Source of the DNA: Rhodosorus marinus
Lineage: Eukaryota > Rhodophyta > Stylonematophyceae > Stylonematales > Stylonemataceae
Direction: 5' to 3'
Assembly (NCBI GenBank): GCA_029953675.1
Contig: JAMWBK010000007.1
Span: forward strand, 558,001-622,000
DNA length: 64,000 bases
Shown here: positions 33,795 to 44,326 of the stretch, one piece after another
Layout of the letters: each line of letters opens with the position of its first letter
Numbering within the stretch: position 1 is the first letter of the stretch
Position numbers and translations under genes: made by a program
Notes under the pieces: generated by a model
The model's database searches: none
What the model was told of the DNA's origin: nothing
What the model saw: only the letters and a program-made list of their open reading frames with translations

Positions 33795-35445
33795 AATTTC
33801 ACCCCCCAAAACACGCACTTCCAGATCCAACAAACCCCACCCGCCCTCCACCGACGACTTTCCCAACAGTCCCCGCCTCCAAACCTCCCCGACCAAACAA
33901 TCTCTTGGTAGATTTTTTATATACTCTCACGCCGCAACTCCTGTTGTGAACTGCACCAACAATCGACAATTCTCTTCAAGAACTTCTCGCTGTTTCAGTG
34001 GCTCCTCTATGAAAGGCTTGAAGTTTAGGCTTCTTCTTTTTCTGGGAAACTAGCCCCAACCACCCCCGCGTCCTCCACGTCAGGACCGTTTTCAGTGATC
34101 GTTTGGCATTCTCTCCATTGTAAAGCTGTTTTTCCTCTTCATGTAAGTCACCACCTCCATCATCAAAAAAAGCGTAACAAATCCCGAAGAATTCGTCACA
34201 TCGAAAAGAAAAACGACAGACTGATCCTAAAAATCCTAATTTTGCCCGCTTTGCTGAGATACATTTCCAATGAATTTACCCCTCATTGTAAGAACCTTCG
34301 AACATATTTCAAAACAGAATAGCTCAAAAATCGGCTTCGAGTGTTGAGCTGAGATGTTTGGGGGGTTTGGGAACGTCCCTAGTGCTTTTTTTGGGTTGCT
34401 GTTAAGATATTTGTATTGTGCGTATGTTACGCATGTTAGATTTGGGTGAACAGAGGAAAGAGCCGAGGAAAACGGGGATGTTCCTCAGGCCTTGAAACAG
34501 TTTGCCGCATTTTGTGAACGTGAAAGAGTTATCTTTTATGATCTCTCTCAGAATTTAACATAGGAGAACGTGATGATCGTGATAAAACTCTGATTCTTCG
34601 AGGGTCTCCGCCCACTTCCCCAGAAAGGGCCTCGCCACCCCCCGGCAAAGGCCCACAAAACGACGAGCAAGGCAGATTGAAACAAGGAGGAGGAAGAAGG
34701 GGATGAGGACGCCCTCAGCCACCGCCACCCCACCATATCGTTATTCAATCGCATCCGGTTGGATTTCTCTATCCATCTACTCTTTACGAGCTCCTGCTTC
34801 CTCAACAACAAGCCACCAAGGCGATTGTTGAGGCGAAGTCCTTACTAAGGGTTATTAAACGCAACCCCAGCCGTAACCCCGTGTCCAAAACTAGAAATAT
34901 TCATGAAATACGTCACTTATTCTAAATAAAGATAGTTTTCTCCTTTTTATTTCATAAAATATACTTTGTGAGGAATACAAGTCTATATTTGAGAGATTTG
35001 GAGAGCATATCTTCATAAACCTGTCCTGAAGCTTCAAAATAATGGCACCCCTCTCCTATTTATTTTAACCAGACAGCCATGTTTGAGGACGTGTGTTCTA
35101 TATATGGACTCATCCTCGTTGATCAACGAAAACCGAATTTGGACCAAATGCTTCATAAACTATGCATATTCTACTCTAAAGAAAGATATTAGCCCGTATT
35201 TATTTAAATAAACATACTTTTGGGGAGCATATATCTATATTTAGAATTTTCTTGGTATGACGAGGAGACTTGGGGTTGGGGGGAGTAGAGCCTGGGCTGC
35301 AAGAGAGCCTTGTAGGACACGGAGGGATTGACATGATGCGGAGGGCATTTCTATGGTTAGTTGTACTATACTGATGTATAGTTAGGTAGTCCTCTAGGTT
35401 GAACACCTGAGAACTAGGTGTGAAGTGAGCGGAGGTTTGGTGGGG
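33795..35445. other. A/T-rich intergenic region
   Basis: This 1.65 kb between divergent genes has no convincing coding frame. From 34860 to 35230 it is markedly A/T-rich. It holds two similar segments with a TATATTT core (near 34985 and 35235), following a direct repeat of (TTTTATTTCATAAAATATACTTT / TATTTAAATAAACATACTTT) type. It should contain the promoters of TFIIA gamma and AVL9. Confidence 0.45.
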
Positions 35446-37579
35446 ATGGATGGGGGTGAAGGTATTGGACAAGCTTTTGATGGGCATCTCGTTGGGCATG
35501 TTGTTGTTGTTGGATTTCATGCGCAGCTGGGGAGTCAGATTGAGTTTTCGTATCCCAGCCTCCGGGGTTCCCCGGAGCTGCGTACGCCGGGGTTGAGCGA
35601 CTCTCAGGATGTCGCAGGGGAAGCCGTGGGGAGAAGGACGACCTACGCCAGTCAGCCTAGTGGAGATTGGGGACAGCTTCCCGAGGAGTGGTCGTTTCTA
35701 CCTCATTTGGCGCTCCCCGATGGAGCTCACGAGTCCGAGTATGACACAGTGTACTTCTGCTTGCCGAGAGACATTCACTGTGTCGCCTGTTTCAGACAGA
35801 CCAACGCGAGGGAAGCAATGACCATCGACGCGGGAGGAGGAGGTGAAGAGGATGAACGTATTGCTTCTAGAGGAAGCGTGCAAAAGTCCGTTGTTCTCAT
35901 GTGCAAGAGGCCAATCTACGGCATCCTTGGCGAGCGCCTCAGCGGCGTAGTGCGGGCCTACTTTGACCAGGGGGATTTCGCGCGTACGGACGTACTCGCA
36001 GATCTATTCCACTCAGTCAATAAGTCGCTCTCGAAGCCATATTGGAACAATTTCTCCGTCTTGGTACATGGACTCGACCTAAGAACGCTCGTGCTTACTC
36101 TCAAAGGGGATCTCCTGCGAGTCTTGAAGCTCACTCTTCTGGAGAAACGCGTCGTTCTCGTTTCGCAACCTGTACGGGCAGCTTGTAACGCCGTTGCCTG
36201 CTTGGCTTCAGTATTCCCGGCTGCTTTCGATCGTATGTCACCAAACGAGGAAGCGCTAGACTCCAATATGGAAGATCAAGCACTTGGGTTGCCATTGGAA
36301 ATCCTTTCGGAGAGAGACAACGTCATATTTCAACCATACGCCCACCTTCCGGTGATCAACAATCTACTGCTGGAGAGCTCCAAAGGCTGTGTTCTTGGAA
36401 CCTCGAGAAACTGCGGCGTTTTTCTGAAGACAGCGATGGCGAGTAACGACCATGCCAATCTTCCTACATGTGACGCGATTGTGGACGTTCAGACGGGTCA
36501 GACAACAATTCGGGAAGAGGTGGTCCACCTTTGTGCTCTGACTAAACAGGAATCCTTGTTCGTGGAGGATTTAGCTTACGCTGCGGGCGGTGCCGGTCGA
36601 GAAAACGAATCACCTGGAACGATCCAGTATGTGAGCTCCGATGATAACCTGCGGGAAAGACTTCGCGACTATTTGAGAAGACTTTTGAGATCAACAGCCT
36701 GCATAAACGGCGTACTGCAGAAGTCTGGGCCTATGGGTACGGACACTAGCGCCGCAACAACTACAGCGGCACAGGTTACTCCCGGTTCAAAGGTCGATTG
36801 GAGTCCCGTGGAGGCATACAACACGCTGTTCGTAAAAATGTGGGCTCTAACGACGATGAATGGGTGTCAATGGGCAGCCAAATGTGAACCGGAAGTGAAG
36901 AAGGTACATTCAATTCATCTTCTCTGTCTTTTGCTTGGCCCTCTGCAGTAGCTATCCATCCGTTAGAGGACTCCGATTGGATCGTTAAGCTGAATTTTTC
37001 CTTTCTCCTGGTCGTCTGTGAAAGGCCCAACCCCCACCGAGTCCAGTGGTGCTTAGAAGCTCCCAAAATTTCAACAACAACTTCGGCTTAACGAGTGTGT
37101 GGAGCTGGTGGACTGAGGAACCCCGGAACACCACATCCGCGACCTCCCAAAGCGCCGTTGAGAGAATGTCAGCGGCGTCCGCGAGAGCGGTAGAAGGCAT
37201 GTCTGATCTTATTCATAAGATTGAAAGCGAGCTCAAAAGTATCGAGACTGTTATCAGAGAGAAAGGTAGGTCTACTGGTCAAACCCCTCACGGGGTAGGG
37301 GGTAGGGGGTAGGGGGGGGGACCTCTGGCCAATGGTGTGTTGTGAGAACGATTTTCTAAGTCAGAGGTATGTCGTCTTGGAGTGACAGTTGAGGAAGGGA
37401 AGAAGACCATCAGCGCACAGGGTGCTCCGGACCTTGACAACAAGCTTGAGGCGAGGGTGAACAGCGATAGTGGTGATATTACGAACATGAAAACACCTCA
37501 AGCTCGGGTTTTGAAGCCGACCAGAGAAGCCACGGAGAGCTTGTCTCCAGTACCATTGTTCAGAGGAGGAGACTTGTGA
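35446..37579 (+). CDS. AVL9: AVL9-family DENN-like protein of the late secretory pathway
   Basis: AVL9 proteins act in exocytic transport from the Golgi and have a divergent DENN fold. Exons: 35446..36903, 37025..37265 and 37365..37579, giving 637 residues. The start VVVVGFHAQLGSQIEFSYPSL is the family signature. It is followed by LPEEWSFLPHLALPDGAH and DTVYFCLPR (longin part), then SVVLMCKRPIYGILGERL. The core LRVLKLTLLEKRVVLVSQPVR and an acidic, partly disordered C-terminus complete it. A helical stretch in exon 2 (MSDLIHKIESELKSIETVI) could form a coiled coil. The in-frame GTG at 35425 was passed over for the ATG at 35446. Intron 2 contains a G-tract listed separately. It converges with the BPL_N gene, 220 bases apart. 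Confidence 0.88.
37292..37320 (+). other. Intronic G-quadruplex-forming tract
   Basis: Four guanine runs of 4, 5, 5 and 9 bases are separated by TA dinucleotides in AVL9 intron 2 (37266..37364). This pattern, G4-TA-G5-TA-G5-TA-G9, fits a very compact quadruplex and would be present in the pre-mRNA because it lies on the sense strand. Confidence 0.75.
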
Positions 37580-37799
37580 TCCGATCCGCGTACGGGTAGC
37601 TTGTTTGCAAAAAAGCATTCGCCGGCCATGGAGCGCGGAGGCTGCGGTGAGGGAGGGGTCGTTCTTCCTCTGACACTACTGACTGAGGCGCTGGCGAAGA
37701 TCTCCATAAGCGAGGCAGTTTAGGTTCTTCTCTCGCTTTAGAATAGTGTTTTCCTGCTCACAATGCGTGCGGCCGAATAGTTGAAGATGTATATGATAT

Positions 37800-38715
37800 C
37801 TAATGGATTTGACTTAAACGAGCTCCGAGATCGTTGAACATATAGTTGAGGACGTGTTGACGTTGGGTGTCCTGCGTAAGGTCAGATGCTTCTCCGAAAG
37901 CATCCTGTTCTGGAAGAACAGGCGATCCTGAGTTCACGAACAGGCGTTGGTTTGTTTGTTTTTGGTTCCAAGTTCGCGGGCGCTTACCAGACCGGAACGG
38001 GCATCAGCTTACCTCGTGTTGATTGCCAGAGCTCTATGCGCTTCATGGAAACCTCTGGATGAACACCGGACAGCACGACGACTCCATTTTCGACTCGAAT
38101 TCGAACGACGGCTGCAACGCGGTCGTGGATTCCTTGTCTTTGGAGGACGGGGTCGGAATAGGAAGCCAGTACTTCAACGTTGTCAACACGGGGGTCATTA
38201 TCGTCCGTAAGAAACGCGCATCCACCGTCAGAATAGAGAACGGTCTCAAGATTCTCTGAGCCGTGCTCCAGACCAGCCACCCTGATCTTCACGAGCGCTG
38301 CACCAAAAGTGGAGTTGTACCTGTACGGACGTACTATCGACCCACGAGCTGTTCCCGGGAAGAAGTTGAGCGGCCTAGACTCAACGATTTCATTCTCAGT
38401 ACCAGGTTCGAAAACTATGTTCTTCGAGGCAAAGTAGGCGCCAGCGCAGAATCCGTAATACAAACCACCGTTCTGAACAAAGCTCCGAACCGAATCAGTT
38501 CCTACAGTTGATAAATCCTCACAGTATGGGCGGTCACGTCCACCAGGAACGACCAAGGCCAGGCACGAATCCTCCCATCCACCCGCTCGAATCTCTGCAG
38601 CGGACGTCCTTCGAACTTTAACGCCGGGAAAACATCCCTGGATGGATTCAACCGCCGCTTCAAGATACTCGAGCGACACTCCTTGATCCCCATAGACCAA
38701 AACGGAATTCGTCAT
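37800..38715 (-). CDS. Stand-alone BPL_N protein (glutamine-amidotransferase-like domain of biotin-protein ligase)
   Basis: The protein matches the N-terminal non-catalytic domain of eukaryotic biotin-protein ligase (yeast Bpl1), a class-I glutamine-amidotransferase-like fold. Minus-strand exons are 38715..38013 and 37909..37800 (GT-AG intron of 103 bases, phase 1); 270 residues. Motifs: VLVYGDQGVSLEYLEAAV at the start, LVVPGGRDRPYCEDL, the nucleophile-elbow-like GFCAGAYFAS, then LNFFPGTARGS, YSDGGCAF and VLSGVHPEV. The second exon adds QHVLNYMFNDLGARL and a stop. No ligase catalytic domain follows before the AVL9 gene, so this is a free-standing domain. The Cys of FCAG is present. Its substrate is unknown; similar free-standing proteins occur elsewhere, and function should not be assumed to be biotinylation. 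Confidence 0.82.
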
Positions 38716-40229
38716 CGATCTTCGACAGATCTTGTTGTGCTTTCATGTCTAAACCGCAGACGATGCACCACGTACTTTACGCGAACTCTCTATTAAAGAG
38801 TTTTGTGGTTTTGACCCTTCTCACGGTCGTACCGCTGTGCCAGCAGCCCTTACCACTGTCACTTTCGCTTGGAACGCCATGACTAGTTTGTGCGCATTTG
38901 CTCGCTACTATCCATGAGCGCGAACGTTTGGCTCCGGCGAAGTCCACGCACGTTGGGAAGATCATAACACCCGAGCTGGCGGTTCGACAGAATAGTCTGC
39001 GGATTGGCAAGTTAACCGAGTAGACAGCCCGATTCCCCGGGAGTCCTTGGGCGAGGGCACGCGCGGCAATGCACCTTGATTCCGTAACGTTTACCTCACC
39101 TCCTCCACTTCTTTTCAAAGATCCTTCCAGCCCCGGTGAGCGGACGGGTTCTTCGCTGATCGCAGCCCACGAGCAGGCCAGGACCAAAGGATCTGGAATG
39201 GAGAACCCAGCACAATCACTGGAGCTTTGAAGGCTTACAGATTGCGTATGCGAGGCAAATTTCAACACCAATAACGCGGATTGGCGAGGAAGAGATAGAA
39301 CATGCAGCTAGTTTCGGACAGAAAACTGGCTCGAATTTATTGTCCAGAAGAAGTCTGGCCAACCTAGCAGGCCCAACCGTGTCGGGCACTAGTGAGAGCG
39401 CTCCTTGAGGAACAGTTCCGCATTGCCCTCCTGGAGAGAGCAAAGTTCCGAAGACGGACTGGAAGGCCAACGATCATCAGTCACTCTTGCAGAAGTTTCC
39501 TTTCATAGTAGAGCAAGCCTCCAAAAGAACATGGATACTGTGTTTTGCGTGCCGTCCACCTGTGATCGTCTAACAGCACACACTGATTCGCAATCGAGGG
39601 TTGAGCAGGAAGCTCCAAACAGACAAGGACCTCGCTGGCAAAATGTTGGTCTCGCACAGTCTTCGGCGGTGGCGCTCGACCGTCCTCTGCTCCAAATGGT
39701 GTGCGGGAATTCGATCAGAAGATTGTGTTCTCCCAAGGGCGTCAGCTCCGAAGCTTGGGTTTCCGGTGTACATATTGAAGGCTCATCGTTGCCCAAAATT
39801 GGAGTCAGCGATCGAATATTATACATATAAGATCTTCGTGGGCGTCATATCGCTTTTCCATACCCGCTACAGCACCTCAGTCACACCGACGAAACTGGAG
39901 TCCACAAACCTTGCCGCCACCGAGGTGCACGCTGCTCCACCCCAAATCGGGTTATCACGTTGGCGAAAAACGTCTCGATCCCTTTGGAAAGGAATCCCTA
40001 TTTATCTCAAGGATCCAATCGTTTCGATGACATCACCCGCTGCAAGAATTGCGATCGCGACTCCTCCGTGTCCTCAGGTAGGAAAGATCTTTCTTGGCGT
40101 CTCATCAGAGGTACGTCTCAAGGGGAACACCCATCATATTTTTGTGGTGAAACTCAATCGTCACAGGCAGTGCTGTTCGTCAATTTATGCTCCCGTTGCC
40201 TAGTTTCTTTTTTCCAGCTCGGGGGGGGT
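38716..40229. other. Unresolved region, possibly a minus-strand gene
   Basis: Three overlapping minus-strand frames (39826..39503, 39470..39216 and 39271..38777) together stay open for about 1 kb, and the first begins with ATG. Pieces such as ALSLVPDTVGPARLARLLL and CVDFAGAKRSRSWIVAS look protein-like, but I do not recognise a family. No GT-AG joins of normal length could be found linking them. A 200-residue plus-strand frame (39601..40203) overlaps them antisense. This is either an unrecognised fast-evolving gene or chance open frames. Confidence 0.3.
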
Positions 40230-42756
40230 CTATTCACCACCGTCTCCCGCTTCTGCGAAAGACGCGTCAAGAGCGGCTGGCGTCGAATCTGTTCCTGACT
40301 TTATCGGCTCTTCCGGTGAAGGTTCGGATGCTGTGTCTCCGGGAGGCTTCTCCGTGGCTCTCGAAACTTCAGCAGGGCCTAAGCTCCGCGAGCCAGTATC
40401 GGAGCTGACGTCTTTCTCTTGACCATTTTGCACCGCGCTTGCAGCGTAGGATTCACCAGCTCTTCCATCCCATCCATGCGGCATCGATTCCTCGATTGGC
40501 GCGGTACCGGGGAGATTTTCCGCTCCGTTACCATCTCCTGTCGGAGTGGCTTCCACGGCGTCCACGTTCTCCTGCTCGGGACCAGAGCCTGACGCTGTTG
40601 CGTTCTTGGTCGAACCCCTAGCTTGTCTACGGTTGCCGCTTTCTCCTGACGATCCGTGGTGACCTCCAGGGGTGTTGCCGGCCATCGGCGAATAACTGCC
40701 AGGCGGTGGTGCCGTCGCATAGATCATTCCCTGGTGAATAAACTGTCAATACAAACAAACATACGAGATGAATACAAAGAAGCACGTCGACGACTTGCTT
40801 AAGGCATGACCCTGGGATCTCACCTGCTGGGGTTGATTTGGGACAGGTACAAGGTTTACTGGCATGACCGGGACGCCCGGGTTCACATACCTGCCAACCT
40901 GCGGGGGCTGTTGTCAAGAACGCACGTGATTTAGATTCATGGAAGTCGGATCTGGTCAGGATGTGGAGATCATACCGGAACCATTGGAATGCCCATCCTA
41001 TGCTGGGGTACATACGACACTGGCATCATCGCCCCACGACCGCCTCCAGGCCAGCCCATGAAGTTGGCATTCATCATAGGTGGCTGCTGTGCGAAGACTT
41101 CTCCTGAGGCTGGCATTGTTCTTCTCATGTCGCCCTGCGGTACGCCATAGAAAGTATTCGCTGGGTTTGCGTTTCCGCCGGAGGGGGCAGATGGCCGGAA
41201 CTCCTCCGCGTTCGGGTTGAACTTGAACTTACTCTTCTTCTTCCCTGCTGCTGGTGCTGCGGTGGTGGCGTTCTTCTCCTTCGCAACCTTCTCAACTTCA
41301 ACGGTTGTATCCGCTGTTTCCTTGGCCGCGACCTCCGCCTTGTTCATTTCTTGTGCAGAGCCACCCGCAGTACCCTTGTGTGCTTGCTCCACAACACCAT
41401 CGGTGGCCGCAGTGGTTGAGCTCTTCCGCTCTGCGTCCTGAGCAACGGCAGGAACAGACCTGTTCGTCCCGCCTTTCGCCGCGGCTGTGCGTTGAGCTTC
41501 TTTCTGTGCGCCGGCGGCGAGGTTTCCGAGTTTCTGTTTCGGAGATCCGGATGGTCTCGTTGCGGCGGGTTCGGATGGTTTCGTAGCGGCGGGTTCGGAT
41601 GGTTTCGTAGCGGCGGGTTCTGATGCTTTCGGTTTCTGCGTATCACCGGAGCTCGCGAGGTCGTCCACTAATCTAGCCTGTGCAGCAGTCATCGCCGCGG
41701 GGGTGGCGCCGCCCGTGTCCGTCCGCTGCATGCCGGCCTCTCCAGGTACAGCCTTCAGAATCGATTTATCGGCCATCCTCAGATCCCTTGTGGAATCATG
41801 ATTCTCAGTAGCCACAGTTTCACTCATTGGTTCCTGAGGAATCACCGAGCTGAACAGATCCTCCTCATCATACCCAGATTCCTGGAGCTGACCACGTTCA
41901 CTCTTCATGTGCAAGTTCTTGGTAGATTTGCCTTCTATTTCAGCAGCGATCTGAAGGATTTTTGGAGCGAACAGGACCACAGAAATTCAGTGATGGAGGT
42001 CTTCAACGTCCGAGGTGCAAAAAGAAGTGGTCAGTGACATACCTTGGCGGCGGCCTGCTCTTTCTCCTTGAAGTCTGGCGTGCTTTTATCAAGTACAGTG
42101 GTATATTCATTCTCATCAAAGGAAGTTGTGACGCCAAACTTCTTCTTGTTGATTGCAAACTGATCCCAAGCGTCGCCTCTTCCTGATAACTTACCAGAGG
42201 TCAGGTCGCCCGTGGGCGGCGCATCTGCTCCAGCATAATCATCAAAGCGTTTCAGCTCCCTCGGCCCGTCTGCTCCTCCCTTTCCGCTGATCTGCTTGTC
42301 AGTTTGGAAACCACCCTTCCCGCGCTTGTCCATGTCCTTGCTTCTCTTAACAAACTCTTCGATGCTGACCTCCTCTGCCAATATTTGTACCAAATCCGCC
42401 GATTCAACAATAACAGTCGGTATGAACTGGTCAGCAGTTGAGCACACACCCCCATGCTCCCTAAGCTTCCTCGCGAAGTGTAAAACAACGCCACTATCCG
42501 TAGAATCAACCGCACAAGTATGCAGCACGCCTTGATAGAGATCGCTGCCTCTCGTTTCTACCTTGACCTCTTCACCAATCAAATGTGACATACAGAACAG
42601 CATTCTCTCATGGTGATGCTTCCCTCCCGAGCTCCCCCTCCCGCTGCTTCTCGCCATACTTCCCCTAAGACTACTGCTTGAAACACCAGCTTCCGAATTC
42701 GGTCCACCCCCTCCCTTATGTTGCCTCGGGCTTCCACGAAATGAGTTGCGACTCAT
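40230..42756 (-). CDS. ATXN2: Ataxin-2 family RNA-binding protein
   Basis: Ataxin-2 (yeast Pbp1) binds RNA and poly(A)-binding protein and acts in stress granules and mRNA stability. Minus-strand exons: 42756..42043, 41950..40976, 40907..40824 and 40742..40230, all phase 0; 761 residues. After a Gly/Ser/Arg-rich start comes the LSm domain (HERMLFCMSHLIGEEVKV, GVVLHFARKL). The LsmAD domain follows: WDQFAINKKKFGVTTSFDEN, EYTTVLDKSTPDFKEKE. A long disordered middle includes three SEPAATKP repeats. The PAM2 motif SKFKFNPNAEEFRPS, which docks onto the MLLE domain of poly(A)-binding protein, lies in exon 2. The C-terminus is rich in Pro, Gly and Met. In-frame GTG at 42789 was not used as the start. 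Confidence 0.9.
41553..41624 (-). repeat. 24-base coding tandem repeat in ataxin-2
   Basis: Three near-identical 24-base units encode SEPAATKP, SEPAATKP and SEPAATRP in the disordered middle of ataxin-2. The second and third units differ by only a few bases, which points to recent slippage or unequal exchange. Confidence 0.8.
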
Positions 42757-43392
42757 CTCCCCACCGCCCCCCCTCCCCCTCCACCCCACCCTAAAAATAT
42801 CTAACCAAACCCCAGATCTGCTACAAACCTCCCCTTGCTAAACGCAATTCTACCCCTCAAGCAAAATTACTACCTTCAAAAAAAAACACCGTTTCCTAGT
42901 AAAAACTGCGAAACCAATAAAAACACTTCAAAAGCCTTACAAAAAAAGAATACTTTATGTTCAGATCTTATCATACAAGAGCCCTCAAATCTTCTCACCC
43001 CTCGGCCTTCCTGCCACCCGCCCAAAATCCCCCCCCCACAGCATCCTCACTCTTCACCTCTTGTCGGGAAGGTGGCCGCTGTCAAATACCGTCCCTCTCC
43101 TCCGCTTTCTAATCCCATATGCCATTTTTATGCTGGTTTAAGCATATCGAGCGTAAAAAAGGCGTTTAGGACATTTTATGTACGATTTAGTAGCAATATT
43201 GTCTATATTATGGAGTCATAAATGATCCACGATTAAGTTGAAAATGGCTTAGTCTGGATTCAAGAGGAGAACCGCGAGTATGCATTTTGTACTTCATATG
43301 AAATCAGCAGTCTCCGCTCGTTAGAAAGGATTCAAACTAGATTGGAGAGGAAGAATCGAATACTTCAGTCATTCTAGCACCTCTGGGCGGGC
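42757..43392. other. Intergenic region upstream of ataxin-2
   Basis: The first 350 bases are rich in C and A on the plus strand (polypyrimidine on the other side) and probably form the ataxin-2 promoter and 5' UTR. No gene was recognised. Confidence 0.5.
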
Positions 43393-44136
43393 ATGTCGAC
43401 GAGACCGCGGATAGTCAAACGTACCGGCTCTTTCGGCTTCCTGAATCGTGAAAAAGGTTTGTCCCAAGTGCCCCGGAAAATTGGTGAGTCTCGGTGAGCT
43501 AGGGGCTTGGTAGAGAGCGGAGCTTGAAAAGAGACCTAAAGGGGGCCATAATTTCGAAACCTAGCACGCTGGCCGGGCTAGGATTAGCATTATGGCTCTT
43601 CTAGGTTTAGCACGCTGGCTGTGGCTTCTGAACCTGTCTTTGTTAGAACGTGACATCTCGCTGAAAAGCAGTTATGCCACTGCTTTTCAGCGAGATGTCA
43701 CGTTCTAACAAAGACACTGTGTTCCCTTTCAACATAACCCAGATCGAGCTTCTCAGCCGGGCAAACGGAAATTTAGCTACTGACTAGGATCTGAATGCTT
43801 CTGAGAAATTTGCGAGAATGGGATGTATGATATTGAAGATGACGCATAGTAAGATCACCACAACTTTGCACTCTGCTCCTAGACTGTATATCAAGTCATT
43901 TCGCAGCCAGTAGCTGACCGCGTACACAAAAACGGCACATACGTTTTAAACCTCTCCTTCCGTTCAATCACCAGTCCGCGCAGGGATCGTTCTCTACCAC
44001 TTCTAATGCGAGTGTTCAGGCCCCACCCCAAAATGATCCGATCAGTGAAACTTCACCTACGCGCTTTCGTCCTCTTTCTCGACCAGATGGCCAAAATCTC
44101 CTAAGAGATCGCCCATCCAATGCCGAAGGAGATTGA
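43393..44136 (+). CDS. Possible small multi-exon gene, model unresolved
   Basis: An ATG at 43393 opens MSTRPRIVKRTGSFGFLNRE, followed by donor-like GT sites. At 43975 a clear acceptor (ttcaatcaccag) opens a Ser/Pro/Gln/Asn-rich 53-codon frame (SAQGSFSTTSNASVQ ... LLRDRPSNAEGD) ending with TGA at 44134. The simplest join (CAA|GTGCCC at 43468 to 43975, phase 0) gives a 78-residue disordered protein and an intron of about 500 bases, unusually long here and with a weak donor. The stronger donor GTGAGT at 43486 does not join in frame, so a middle exon may be missing. A perfect hairpin sits in the presumed intron. Function unknown. Confidence 0.3.
43635..43716. repeat. Perfect 38-base inverted repeat with 6-base loop
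   Basis: The arms 43635..43672 and 43679..43716 are exact reverse complements over all 38 bases. They are separated by the loop TATGCC, and the bases just outside do not pair. Transcribed from either strand this folds into a long mismatch-free hairpin. No coding or mobile-element feature explains it. Confidence 0.95.
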
Positions 44137-44326
44137 GGCGTGAGGGATCGATTTATCACAATGATTCCGTCTGGTTTTGGGTTACAAGCTTTGCCCAAGT
44201 TTTGCTTTTGATTTGTTTTACAGACAAAGACTTTCTGCTTTCGTTCTCTCTCTGTACTTCGCCGAAGTCATTCTGAGAGATCTGTTTGGTGTTGGCTTTG
44301 GTTCGACTCGAGAAGAGATACTGGCT

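Noticed and set aside
39601-40203. 200-codon plus-strand frame
   Set aside because: No ATG at its reported start, no recognisable motif and antisense to other open frames; may be chance.
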